Source: an uncultured Lachnospiraceae bacterium (lineage in GTDB: Bacteria > Bacillota > Clostridia > Lachnospirales > Lachnospiraceae). From it: a DNA stretch of 64,000 bases. Under the pieces are notes generated by a model. It was given only the letters and a program-made list of their open reading frames with translations. It did no database searches and was not told the DNA's origin. Below, piece after piece: positions 16,626 through 24,363 of the stretch (within the stretch, counting starts at the first letter, position 1; every line of letters starts with the position of its first letter). Where the stretch lies: NCBI GenBank assembly GCA_902779575.1, contig CACZBW010000006.1, positions 1 through 64,000 on the forward strand, written 5' to 3'. Both the position numbers and the translations under genes were made by a program.

Positions 16626-17219
16626 TTATTTGGAATACAACTCGACGATCTGGACTTCATCAACCGGAACATCGATCATCTCTCTGGTCGGAAGTTCCTT
16701 GACCGTGCCTCTGAGTGCCTCTGCGTCATACTCAAGCCATTCCGGAACAAGTCTTCCTGCCGTAGCGTCAGCGATATCCTTGTATCTCTGGGAATCCTTG
16801 CACTTTTCCTTGATCTCGATCACATCGCCTGCCTTGATCAGATAGGACGGGATGTTGATGCACTTGCCGTTGACGGTCACATGCTTGTGGTCAACGATCT
16901 GGCGCGCTTCTTTTCTGGTTCTGGCAAGACCCAGACGGAAGATCACGTTGTCCAGTCTGGACTCCAGCATGATCATCAGGTTCGGACCTGTCATACCGGG
17001 CATTCTCTCAGCCTTCTCATAGTAGTTGCGGAAAGGCTTCTCGGTCACGCCGTAGATGAACTTCGCTTTCTGCTTTTCGCGAAGTTGGGTGCCGTACTCG
17101 CTGACTTTGCGTCTTGCGCGGATCAGGTTTCTCTTGGACTTCTTATCATAACCCAGGACGGTCGGCTCCAGTCCGAGGGATCTGCATCTCTTTAATACAG
17201 GTGTTCTATTGACTGCCAT
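16626..17219 (-). CDS. rpsD: 30S ribosomal protein S4
   Basis: 197 residues starting MAVNRTPVLKRCRSLGLEP. S4 is a primary 16S binder and, in many bacteria, a translational repressor of its own operon. The S4-like RNA-binding domain is visible in LESRLDNVIFRLGLARTRKE followed by ARQIVDHKHVTVNGKCINIP. The zinc-free N-terminal form is used (no CxxC pairs). AGGAGG lies 8 bases before the ATG. Follows rpsK after 20 bases. Confidence 0.97.
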   Translation of the reverse strand: MAVNRTPVLKRCRSLGLEPTVLGYDKKSKRNLIRARRKVSEYGTQLREKQKAKFIYGVTEKPFRNYYEKAERMPGMTGPNLMIMLESRLDNVIFRLGLARTRKEARQIVDHKHVTVNGKCINIPSYLIKAGDVIEIKEKCKDSQRYKDIADATAGRLVPEWLEYDAEALRGTVKELPTREMIDVPVDEVQIVELYSK

Positions 17220-17239
17220 TGTTCTCTACCTCCTGAATA

Positions 17240-17638
17240 TTATACTCTTCTGCGCTTCGGCGGACGGCATCCATTGTGCGGGACAGGGGTGACGTCGCGG
17301 ATGGAGATTACGTCAAGTCCATTGGCGGAGAGTGCGCGGATCGCTGCCTCTCTTCCTGAACCCGGGCCCTTTACGAAGACGTCAACGGTCTTCAGGCCAT
17401 GGATCAGAGCTGCCTTTGTAGCTGTCTCTGCTGCCATCTGAGCTGCATAAGGGGTAGATTTTCTGGAACCCTTGAAGCCAAGGCCGCCTGCACTTGCCCA
17501 TGACAGTGCATTGCCCTGCGCATCGGTCAGGGTTACGATCGTATTATTGAAAGAGGACTGGATATGTGCCTGGCCTCTTTCGACGTTCTTTTTAACGCGC
17601 TTTTTTGTCGATCTCTTTGTAGATTTCTTATCTGCCAT
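17240..17638 (-). CDS. rpsK: 30S ribosomal protein S11
   Basis: 132 residues, standard length. Basic N-terminus ([20 protein letters not shown]), then [20 protein letters not shown] and the conserved end [18 protein letters not shown]11 forms part of the platform around the mRNA exit. Only a modest AGCAGG precedes the ATG; it lies 42 bases after rpsM. Confidence 0.97.
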   Translation of the reverse strand: MADKKSTKRSTKKRVKKNVERGQAHIQSSFNNTIVTLTDAQGNALSWASAGGLGFKGSRKSTPYAAQMAAETATKAALIHGLKTVDVFVKGPGSGREAAIRALSANGLDVISIRDVTPVPHNGCRPPKRRRV

Positions 17639-17680
17639 CGTTCAATAACCTGCTTTCTCGTTCATTCAATCCGATATCAG

Positions 17681-18052
17681 TTACTTCTTCTTATTGGCTA
17701 CAGTGCGGCGCGGGCCCTTGCGGGTTCTTGCGTTGGTCTTGGTCTTCTGGCCGCGGACCGGAAGTCCCTTCCTGTGACGGATGCCTCTGTAGCAGCCGAT
17801 CTCCTGAAGTCTCTTGATGTTCATAGCGACATCTCTGCGGAGATCACCTTCCACCATGATATCCAGCTCTTCCATAGCAGCACGGATCTTATCTACTTCC
17901 TCGTCGGTAAGATCTCTCACGCGGGTATCAGGATTAACATTCGCTTTTTCGAGAATTCTTCCAGATGTTGTGCGGCCGATTCCGAAGATATATGTCAGGC
18001 CGATCTCAACTCGCTTCTCTCTTGGTAAGTCTACACCAGCTATACGAGCCAT
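17681..18052 (-). CDS. rpsM: 30S ribosomal protein S13
   Basis: 123 residues, standard length, starting [20 protein letters not shown] with [15 protein letters not shown] and the tail [21 protein letters not shown]13 contacts the P-site tRNA and the large subunit. AGGAGG lies 9 bases before the ATG. It is preceded by an unusually long, structured gap of 407 bases after rpmJ, so it may be first in its own transcript. Confidence 0.97.
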   Translation of the reverse strand: MARIAGVDLPREKRVEIGLTYIFGIGRTTSGRILEKANVNPDTRVRDLTDEEVDKIRAAMEELDIMVEGDLRRDVAMNIKRLQEIGCYRGIRHRKGLPVRGQKTKTNARTRKGPRRTVANKKK

Positions 18053-18459
18053 GTATTTTTCCTCCTAAATCTGAGGCAGCTTTCTGCCGCCCATACTGTC
18101 TTTAAATTGGGAGATCCGAAAAGTCGCATCTCCAGCTGCTCCGCCTTCCGCGGCTTTGCAGCCTTTCCGGTCCATTAAGTGAGAACCTTTTCGTTCCCGC
18201 AAATGCACGCGCCTTCCTCCAAGCGGTGTGAGAAAAGGTGTTGCCGTGCAGATCCTGCACCGGTATTAAGGACAATATTCCAACGAAATAATCCCGTGTC
18301 CGGCGCATGGCTGCGCGCGAGTGCAGGTTTTCTTATCTCATCGTATATTGTCAACGCCCTCTGAAAATGTGGAAAACGCAGTTTCATCTTTCTTCCTGCT
18401 GCCTGATCCGGCTTCTTCCCACCGGGCGTAATCACCGCTTAATAATGGTCTGTGCTTTC
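18053..18459 (-). promoter_or_regulatory. Long structured gap/leader between rpmJ and rpsM
   Basis: 407 bases with no convincing gene. It holds GTGCAG-ATC-CTGCAC (18246-18260), a 6-bp hairpin, and the 8-bp inverted repeat ACCTTTTC/GAAAAGGT (18185-18192 and 18232-18239). A TTGACA occurs at 18354-18349 but without a good -10 at normal spacing. A 70-codon minus ORF starting near 18387 has no family resemblance. Since S4 is encoded downstream, a protein-binding leader is a reasonable inference, as in the alpha operon of E. coli; nothing in the sequence proves it. Confidence 0.4.
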
Positions 18460-18573
18460 TCAGCCCTGTCTCTGTTTGTGCTTCGGGTTCTCGCAGATAA
18501 TCATGATTCTGCCTTTTCTCTTGATCACCTTGCACTTCTCGCACATGGGCTTCACAGATGAACGAACCTTCAT
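18460..18573 (-). CDS. rpmJ: 50S ribosomal protein L36
   Basis: 37 residues starting [20 protein letters not shown] and ending NPKHKQRQG, the standard bacterial L36. The zinc-binding residues C11, C14, C27 and H32 of the classical form are present ([13 protein letters not shown]). AGGAGG lies upstream of the ATG. infA, which often precedes rpmJ, is absent here; instead a promoter lies about 80 bases upstream. Confidence 0.97.
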   Translation of the reverse strand: MKVRSSVKPMCEKCKVIKRKGRIMIICENPKHKQRQG

Positions 18574-18654
18574 CTCTTCGCATCCTCCTCTCTGTCTTTT
18601 ATTCCGTCTTAGCAAAAGGGCGCACTAAACCCCCTTCTGCGGACATGCTCAATT

Positions 18655-18683
18655 ATTATATTACCGGATGTTCCCAAAAGCAA
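18655..18683 (-). promoter_or_regulatory. Promoter ahead of rpmJ and the alpha-operon genes
   Basis: TTGCTT (18683-18678), 17-base spacer, TATAAT (18660-18655). It lies between the GH3-gene terminator and rpmJ. Confidence 0.65.
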
Positions 18684-18711
18684 GCGGAAAATGAAAAACT
18701 TTTTGTTTTCA

Positions 18712-18747
18712 AAAAAACAAAAAGGCCTCCGTTTGCAGAGGCCTTTT
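18712..18747 (-). terminator. Terminator upstream of rpmJ (ends the GH3 transcript)
   Basis: AAAAGGCCTC/GAGGCCTTTT 10-bp stem with an 8-base loop, followed on the minus strand by TTTTTGTTTTTTT. Likely works in both directions. Confidence 0.88.
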
Positions 18748-18877
18748 CCGGCAGTCCGAAGGAGACGTTTTCTGTCTCAAATGACGTACAGCAGAAATTC
18801 ATCTCCTCACCGCCGATATTGTAACCGCCGGTATCGATCTCAATCGTATGATCTTCCCTGATGCTGTAAACCGCGCT
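18748..18877 (-). other. Gap after GH3 with an open in-frame extension
   Basis: Directly after the GH3 TAA the same frame stays open for about 70 codons (SAVYSIREDHTIEIDTGGYN, then GEEMNFCCTSFET) and runs across the terminator. It has no start codon near its beginning. It may be a decayed gene fragment or a lost C-terminal extension; I do not recognise it. Confidence 0.35.
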
Positions 18878-20653
18878 TTAATCCCTCAGGCCGAAGAAGA
18901 ACTGCTCCTTCTGGGGCGTGTCGATTACGCGGATGGGCTTAAGCTGATTAGGCGACGCTCCCTTCATCACCTGGAGATCCCGGTACAGCTGGTAGGTCTG
19001 CGGCTGAAGAAAGACCAGTTCCAGTTTTCCAAGGACGCCGGTCCGGACCATCTCCCCATAAGCGGGATTGGACTGCATCAGCTTTTCCTCCACTATATCC
19101 CTGCAGTAGGCGTGCTGTGAAGCGGGAACCTCCTTTCCGGGCTCGATCAGTATGACATAGCGGCCCGGACTTGTGCTTCTGTCCGCATAGATGCTGTAGT
19201 CGCTGACATGGATCTTCGTACTCAGGTAGAACTGTTCCATACACCAGCGCAGATTTTCCTCATTCGTCTTCTCTCCCGCGATCGAGACCAGCTGGTTCTC
19301 ACGGTATACGAAGCGGATCATAGGAGTTTCATTATAATAGCCGGTGACGCGCACCACGTCGTGAAGCCGGTAGCGGTAGAACCCGGAGAGGTTGGTCACG
19401 ATTACGCGGTAATCCTCTCCCACCTCCAGCTCATCGATGCCCAGGGTCTTTGTCTCATCCGCGCTGTCCACCGGAAGGAACTCGTAGAAGCCGCCGTCGG
19501 GAATCAGGACATAGGACTCGTCTCCCATATGCCGCGCCACCGCGATCAGGGATTCAGAAGCCGCATAGCAGAGGTTATTGAAGGGAATGTTTTTCCCGCT
19601 GTATTTGCTCATCCGCCTGGCATAGGGGAAGAAGCCTCCTGTTCCGATCCCGCCGACCCAGCTCATCTTCGGCCATATTCTGGGAATCACCGGGGTATCA
19701 AAGCCTTCCCTGAATTCAGCCAGAAGTTCCTTCGCGCGGCGCCTGTCCGGCACAATATACTGCATCATCGCGCTTCTCACCTCTTCAGGGATCTTCACGT
19801 TTTTATTGATCTGTCCGGAGTAAATATCCCGGCAGAGCATCTCGTAATTATCCCGGATATAATCCATCAGGTCGACGAGCCCTGTCAGGAAAACAGAATC
19901 CATGAATACAAGACCGCGGTCCGCCAGCGCGAACCTGGCCTTGAGATACTTCATGTCCATCTCCATGCCCGGGCACACCACCTCCCAGGGAGAAGAAAGC
20001 ATGAGGGGGATCGAATCTTTCACGGAGGACATCAGCGCGGAGGAGATCGTTCCCTGGTTCACGCCGGAGGATGCCTGAACCACCTTCAGCTCCACCGCGT
20101 TCAGTCCCCGTCCTCCCGGAACACTTCTTCCGGTTGTATTGCGATAGTATTCGTCCGCAACGCCGAATGACATCTCCACGCAGCAGCGGGCGTATTTGTC
20201 CAGCTCCTCCTGGGAGACCGGCACGTATTTCGGAACGCCGATGCTTCCCGTGGTCATGGCAAAATGCTTCGGCGGCTTTGCGCTGAGAAGATTGGTCTCT
20301 CCTTCCATCATCCGCCGGATGTAAGGCTCATAATCATCATATTCACTCAGCGGTACTTTTTTCCGGAAGTCCTGCACGGTGCGGATCCCGGAAAAACCGT
20401 ATTTTTTCCCGTATTCCGTATTCTGGTTTTCTTTTATAAGCTCTGTCAGAAGCCGGTACTGCAGGATGACCGCTTTCCTGCTGTCAGCGTCAACCTTCCG
20501 CACCGCCCTTCTGCCGCGCAGGATCAGAACTTCCGTCCGGTCCTGGCTCAGGAGACTTTTCCTGTCTCCCCTGAAAATCGGTCTGTATTTTGCCCAGAGC
20601 GATCTTACGCCCTGCATCTTATCCCTGATCCTGTCCTTCGTAATTGACTTCAT
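18878..20653 (-). CDS. GH3 auxin-responsive-promoter family acyl-adenylating enzyme
   Basis: 591 residues related to plant GH3 acyl-acid amido synthetases, ANL-type enzymes that adenylate a carboxylate and pass it to an amine. The ATP-binding region reads KHFAMTTGSIGVPKYVPVS near residue 140, and the motif III region reads GFYRYRLHDVVRVTGYYNET. IPFNNLCYAASESLIAVARH is also typical of bacterial members. The substrates are unknown. The ATG at 20653 (MKSITKDRIRDK) has GGGAG about 9 bases upstream; an upstream in-frame extension to 20752 overlaps the ParB-like gene and is rejected. Third gene of a HAD, ParB-like, GH3 series. Confidence 0.88.
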   Translation of the reverse strand: MKSITKDRIRDKMQGVRSLWAKYRPIFRGDRKSLLSQDRTEVLILRGRRAVRKVDADSRKAVILQYRLLTELIKENQNTEYGKKYGFSGIRTVQDFRKKVPLSEYDDYEPYIRRMMEGETNLLSAKPPKHFAMTTGSIGVPKYVPVSQEELDKYARCCVEMSFGVADEYYRNTTGRSVPGGRGLNAVELKVVQASSGVNQGTISSALMSSVKDSIPLMLSSPWEVVCPGMEMDMKYLKARFALADRGLVFMDSVFLTGLVDLMDYIRDNYEMLCRDIYSGQINKNVKIPEEVRSAMMQYIVPDRRRAKELLAEFREGFDTPVIPRIWPKMSWVGGIGTGGFFPYARRMSKYSGKNIPFNNLCYAASESLIAVARHMGDESYVLIPDGGFYEFLPVDSADETKTLGIDELEVGEDYRVIVTNLSGFYRYRLHDVVRVTGYYNETPMIRFVYRENQLVSIAGEKTNEENLRWCMEQFYLSTKIHVSDYSIYADRSTSPGRYVILIEPGKEVPASQHAYCRDIVEEKLMQSNPAYGEMVRTGVLGKLELVFLQPQTYQLYRDLQVMKGASPNQLKPIRVIDTPQKEQFFFGLRD

Positions 20654-20714
20654 CGTTCTTAACTCCCGCTCTGTTTTCCGAAGCCTGCACCATCTCAGCC
20701 AGCCGCCCGGTCTG

Positions 20715-21086
20715 TTACGGATCCTGTATCTTGATCCGGATCGTCGAGACACGGGCTCGTATCGCGCCGGCCCACCTGTGGTGCCCGTTCAGAAGCATGT
20801 ATCCGTCCTCTTTGAGCTTGACTACCTGTACAGGTTCCTCATAGACGGGCTGATTTTCGCCTGACAGTCTTCTGGCAAGCGTACTGTAGTTTTCTACAAT
20901 CGCCAGATTCGGCCCGATCGCCGGGTCGGAAAATTCATCGTCCGGGTTTACGTGAAGCAGAGCCGGCTTCACCTTTTTGACTCCCATTTTCTCCAGAAAG
21001 CCCGCCTTCACAGGCTCACGGCGCCCCTCCATCATCTCAAGATCCTGCTGGATCATTGCTGTGAGTTCCGTCTGTCCGTATGCCAT
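20715..21086 (-). CDS. ParB/sulfiredoxin-fold protein
   Basis: 123 residues starting MAYGQTELTAMIQQDLEMME. The second half shows the ParB N-terminal-domain pattern: a PVQVVKLKEDGYMLLNGHHR segment in which NGHHRW corresponds to the GxxR box that binds nucleotide in ParB/Srx-fold proteins. No DNA-binding helix-turn-helix or dimerisation domain follows, so this is not a partition protein. AAGGAG lies 8 bases before the ATG. Lies between a HAD-like gene and the GH3 gene, which suggests some small-molecule or nucleotide-linked role, otherwise unknown. Confidence 0.75.
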   Translation of the reverse strand: MAYGQTELTAMIQQDLEMMEGRREPVKAGFLEKMGVKKVKPALLHVNPDDEFSDPAIGPNLAIVENYSTLARRLSGENQPVYEEPVQVVKLKEDGYMLLNGHHRWAGAIRARVSTIRIKIQDP

Positions 21087-21144
21087 TCTGTTCTCCTTCC
21101 GGCTTTCGTCTTTCCTTTCAGGCAAAAGCACCGCTGTCTTTTAC

Positions 21145-21195
21145 CTGACGCAGATACAGACATTCTGCTCCGATCTTTGTCTGACGCAGATACAG
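21145..21195. repeat. Direct repeat of CTGACGCAGATACAG
   Basis: Two exact 15-base copies, at 21145-21159 and 21181-21195, 36 bases apart in the gap between the HAD and ParB-like genes. The distance of about 3.4 helical turns and the location could suit a regulator site or simple duplication. Confidence 0.7.
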
Positions 21196-21203
21196 GCTTT
21201 CCA

Positions 21204-21704
21204 TTACGATTCCTGTTTTTTATCCGCTCTGTCGGATTCTGTAAGATCCCTCACACGGCGTGCCTGGTCCAGCACCTTTTCCACCCAGTCCGGGTCCGGT
21301 TCACAGACCTTGCAGGTTTTGAATCCATACTGCTTTCCATACTGATGAATCACATCTTCATCATCGACGTGCAGGTCGATGTGATAATATCCCGGCACCT
21401 TCTGCGGCAGCAGATGGCCATGGCCCTTCTGCACCTCCCTCAGATGCCGCTGAGCGTTGATGATCCCGTCAAAGCGTATTCCGTAACATCTGAAAAGAGA
21501 CCGGATATACTTCTCGGAGCGGAAAGAAGAGGTATAAACCCAGGCTTCGAACTCTTCCTCCTGAAGGGTACGAATCAGCCGCACCGTTCCCTTTCTGAGC
21601 CGCTCCCGGTAGATGCGGTCCAGCGGAAAACGGGGCGGATCCTCGATCTCAAACGTATTCGGGTCTACAAACAATACTTCATCCAGATCAAAAGAAATGC
21701 GCAT
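21204..21704 (-). CDS. Small HAD-superfamily protein
   Basis: 166 residues starting MRISFDLDEVLFVDPNTFEI. Motif I is FDLDEVLF, with the Asp pair of HAD phosphatases; motif II is WVYTSSFRSEKYI; an acidic motif IV is DLHVDDEDVI. A clear motif III lysine is not obvious (HLREVQKGHGH is a candidate). Probably a cytoplasmic phosphatase or phosphotransferase with no cap domain; substrate unknown. AAGGAG lies 7 bases before the ATG. First gene of the HAD, ParB-like, GH3 series; a perfect 20-bp palindrome lies just upstream. Confidence 0.82.
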   Translation of the reverse strand: MRISFDLDEVLFVDPNTFEIEDPPRFPLDRIYRERLRKGTVRLIRTLQEEEFEAWVYTSSFRSEKYIRSLFRCYGIRFDGIINAQRHLREVQKGHGHLLPQKVPGYYHIDLHVDDEDVIHQYGKQYGFKTCKVCEPDPDWVEKVLDQARRVRDLTESDRADKKQES

Positions 21705-21726
21705 GGCCGCTCCTTGCTGTGATTAA

Positions 21727-21746
21727 CAGCCCGGGATCCCGGGCTG
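21727..21746. repeat. Perfect 20-bp palindrome upstream of the HAD gene
   Basis: CAGCCCGGGATCCCGGGCTG reads the same on both strands and lies 23 bases from the HAD start codon, within the 5' leader. No T-run follows on either strand, so it is not a classic terminator; an operator or mRNA hairpin is possible. Confidence 0.7.
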
Positions 21747-21984
21747 CCCTGATAATTATCCGGTATTATTTTAAGAAACAGAAATCCTGTCTGCCGCTGT
21801 CCTGATAAAGCAAGTATATCAGAAATCGCGTCTCTGTGTGATATCTACCAGAGAAACTCTTCTGCCTCCGTCCGTATAAATCTTGTCTGGTGAAAAAACG
21901 GCGTTTCTTATGATGGAAGGGAAATCGAAGATGTCAGGTATGAGGGAAACGCTGACTTATTCTGAACGGCAACTTTTGAAACCG

Positions 21985-22334
21985 ACGAAGCCTTCAGGCC
22001 GAGGAGATCTTGAACCCGGGTTCAAGTCCTCTTTCGCACGAAAAAGCCCAGATCCTTCGACCTGGGCTTTTTTCGTGCGGGAGATGGGGCGCTGCGTGCC
22101 AGTGGCACGCGTCCAGCGCCGACCGAGCCGGAGGCGAGACCTTGAACTCGATTTCAAGTCCCCTTCCACAAAATGCGGAAGATGGGGTGAGGTGGAATCA
22201 GAAAAAGGTCCAGTGGACCTTTTTCCCACCGAACCGACCGACGAGGCCTTCTGGCCGAGGAGACCTTGAACCCGGGTTCAAGTCCCCTTCGGCACGAAAA
22301 AACCCAGGTCCTTCGACCTGGGCTTTTTTCGTGC
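21985..22334. repeat. Three imperfect palindromic repeats next to tRNA-Leu
   Basis: Units centred on CTTGAACCCGGGTTCAAG (22009-22026), CTTGAACTCGATTTCAAG (22141-22158) and again CTTGAACCCGGGTTCAAG (22265-22282) recur every 124-132 bases, each flanked by CCGAGGAGAyC-like sequence. Units one and three carry a near-identical long hairpin (22036-22078, 22292-22334) with CCCAGrTC-CTTC-GACCTGGG inside GCACGAAAAA/TTTTTCGTGC arms, which would terminate transcription both ways. The middle unit has instead two odd palindromes, GCGTGCCAGTGGCACGC (22094-22110) and the 25-base one at 22201-22225. All units contain a copy of the tRNA 3' sequence GCGGrAGATGGG, suggesting repeated duplication of a tRNA end and its terminator. 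The rest of 21747-21984 shows no gene. Confidence 0.75.
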
Positions 22335-22415
22335 GGAAGATGGGACTTGAACCCACACGACGTGACCGTCACAAGATCCTTAGTCTTGCTCGTCTGCCAA
22401 TTCCGACACTTCCGC
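22332..22415 (-). tRNA. tRNA-Leu, anticodon AAG
   Basis: An 84-base cloverleaf on the minus strand. Acceptor GCGGAAG pairs with CTTCCGC, discriminator A; the D arm has TCGGAATTGGCAGACGA; the anticodon stem CAAGA/TCTTG encloses CTAAGGA, which places AAG at positions 34-36; a long variable arm (GACGGTCACGTC) is typical of leucine tRNA; the T arm is GTGGG-TTCAAGT-CCCAT. CCA is not encoded. A34 implies inosine modification by TadA to read CUN codons. A consensus promoter lies upstream and a hairpin terminator overlaps its 3' end. Confidence 0.93.
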
Positions 22416-22426
22416 GAACGAAAAGT

Positions 22427-22455
22427 ATCATATCAGATGGACGGATATCTGTCAA
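22427..22455 (-). promoter_or_regulatory. Promoter of tRNA-Leu
   Basis: TTGACA (22455-22450), 17-base spacer, TATGAT (22432-22427), ending 12 bases before the mature tRNA 5' end. Confidence 0.85.
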
Positions 22456-22490
22456 CACCTTCTGTGAAATTTTCTTTTCCTGTTACCAGA

Positions 22491-23996
22491 TCAGTCTTCG
22501 ATCCCCTCAAGACGCTTCTCGATCATGTCATTGATGATCTGAAGCGCGCGGACGCGGGCGTAATATTTGTTGTTGCCCTCGATGATATGCCAGGGGGCAA
22601 AATCGGTGGAGGTATATCGGATCATATCGTTCACGGCTGTTTCATACTGGTCCCATTTTTCCCTGTTCCGCCAGTCCTCATCCGTGATCTTCCACTGCTT
22701 GGCCGGATCAGCCTGACGGGCGTTGAAGCGCTTCAGCTGCTCGTCATTCGTGATGTTGATCCAGAATTTGACGATCACCGCGCCCCAGTCATAGAGCTGC
22801 CGTTCAAAGTCGTTCATCTCCCCGTAGGCTCTCTGCCAGTCTGCCGTTGTACAAAAACCTTCAAGCCGCTCCACCATGACGCGTCCGTACCAGGTCCGGT
22901 CAAAAATGGCGATATGGCCGTCTTTCGGAAGCCTTGTCCAGAAGCGCCAGAGGAAATGGCGGTCCTTCTCCTCCTTTGTCGGGGAGGCGATCGGCATAAC
23001 CTCATAGCCGCGCGGATCCAGGGCGGCGGAGACACGCTTGATATTGCCTCCCTTTCCGGCCGCGTCCCAGCCCTCATAGGCCACGATCATGGGAACCCTG
23101 TGCAGATAAAGCCTGTTGTGGTTTTCTTTCAGGCGCTTCTGTTCTCTTTTGAGCAGGATTCTGTATTCGTCCTCCTCCAGGGATTTATTCATGTCCACAT
23201 CCTTCAGAAGAGGCATGCTGACGAAGTTATACTGGCCCGGATCAATCACCGCAGACAGACTGGAGGCGCTGCGGTCCCGCTCCTCCTTGAGCTTCAGGGC
23301 TTTCGTGACTTCATCAATCATGATCTGGAAAATCTCCAGAATCGCGGTTTCTTTGTCGGACCCGGAGATTACATGCCACTGGGCGTAAGGCCGGTTTGTG
23401 GATTCCAGCATGGAATCAAAGGCCTGGTAATAGGTCTTGTATTCATGCAGCATACGGCGGTCCTTCTCGGTCACCCTCCACTGTGTACTCTTCTTTCTCG
23501 ACAGCTTTTCCTGACGCTTGCGCATCTCTTTTTTGGAAATATGCAGGAAGAACTTGATGATCACATAGCCGTTGTCCACCAGCCCCTTTTCGAAGCTGTT
23601 GATCTCATTTACATGACGCAGGTTGGTGATCTCATCGACCTCATTCTCCACCCGCATCACGGAGATCTCCTGATACCAGGACTGGTCCATGATCGACCAC
23701 TGGCCCGCAGCGGGGATTGTCTTCCAGTGTCTCCACATCATGGGCTCGCGCTTATCCTCTTCCGTCGGAGGCAGCATATTCACAACCGAAAACCATCTCG
23801 GATCAAAATTCAGTATCAGCTTCTGGATCACAGAGCCCTTCCCTGCCCCGCTCCAGCCTTCAAAAAGGACGATTACCGGGAGCTTTTTTTCTTTGACCGG
23901 CGCGTCCAGTCCTGTAAGCTTCTCCTTCAGAGCCCCGATCTTCGCACGATACTCCTCCTCTGAAACTTTTCTCTTCAGATCAACCTTCTCAAGCAT
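22491..23996 (-). CDS. Polyphosphate:AMP phosphotransferase (two PPK2 domains)
   Basis: 501 residues with two tandem PPK2-type kinase domains, the layout of class II polyphosphate:AMP phosphotransferase (Pap), which makes ADP from AMP with polyphosphate. Domain 1 has Walker A GWSGAGKGS near residue 48 and the lid RHWKTIPAAGQWSIMDQSWY. Domain 2 has GWDAAGKGGN near residue 295 and RFWTRLPKDGHIAIFDRTWY with RVMVERLEGF. The ATG at 23996 (MLEKVDLKRKV) follows GGGGGA; an in-frame upstream extension to 24059 is possible but has a poorer start context. Stands alone, with tRNA-Leu downstream. Confidence 0.92.
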   Translation of the reverse strand: MLEKVDLKRKVSEEEYRAKIGALKEKLTGLDAPVKEKKLPVIVLFEGWSGAGKGSVIQKLILNFDPRWFSVVNMLPPTEEDKREPMMWRHWKTIPAAGQWSIMDQSWYQEISVMRVENEVDEITNLRHVNEINSFEKGLVDNGYVIIKFFLHISKKEMRKRQEKLSRKKSTQWRVTEKDRRMLHEYKTYYQAFDSMLESTNRPYAQWHVISGSDKETAILEIFQIMIDEVTKALKLKEERDRSASSLSAVIDPGQYNFVSMPLLKDVDMNKSLEEDEYRILLKREQKRLKENHNRLYLHRVPMIVAYEGWDAAGKGGNIKRVSAALDPRGYEVMPIASPTKEEKDRHFLWRFWTRLPKDGHIAIFDRTWYGRVMVERLEGFCTTADWQRAYGEMNDFERQLYDWGAVIVKFWINITNDEQLKRFNARQADPAKQWKITDEDWRNREKWDQYETAVNDMIRYTSTDFAPWHIIEGNNKYYARVRALQIINDMIEKRLEGIED

Positions 23997-24094
23997 ATTC
24001 AAATCCCCCTCGTCCACTGCTTTTCTGTATATCATCAGGCAACGCTGATTCATAATCACAGCATTTAATCAGCATAACTTCGAACTATATATCC

Positions 24095-24103
24095 ATAATA
24101 GCA
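24095..24103 (-). promoter_or_regulatory. Possible extended -10 of the PPK2-kinase gene
   Basis: TGC-TATTAT on the minus strand, about 100 bases before the start codon; no good -35. The gap 23997-24363 also holds the divergent promoter of the Uma2 gene. Confidence 0.35.
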
Positions 24104-24287
24104 CTGATACCGGGATTTCACACCTGTTTTTTGGTAATAATGACTGAATTCCCGCCTGCTGTCTGAACCGCCGGCCCCTGTCTGACCGTTCTGATCAAAA
24201 TGCCGCTGCCTTATCGGTTTTGCATACCTTTGTATGAATGGTTCTTTCCGTTTGGCTGCTTCATTTTTCCATTTGGCGATATTATGG

Positions 24288-24316
24288 TTGATGAAAAGTC
24301 ATCCTTATGCTATGCT
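24288..24316 (+). promoter_or_regulatory. Promoter of the HTH-Uma2 gene
   Basis: TTGATG (24288-24293), 17-base spacer, TGC-TATGCT (-10 at 24311-24316), 48 bases before the ATG. Confidence 0.6.
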
Positions 24317-24363
24317 TTTGACGCGGCAAAATACAAAGCTTCATTTGGGGAGGAGTCAGATTC

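Noticed and set aside
18175-18387. A 70-codon minus ORF (MKLRFPHFQRAL...) between rpmJ and rpsM with GGAAG upstream
   Set aside because: No family resemblance and no conservation evidence; the region looks more like a structured leader.
21883-22269. A 128-codon plus-strand ORF through the palindromic repeat cluster
   Set aside because: It reads through hairpins and tRNA-like repeats, so it reflects repeat composition and not a protein.
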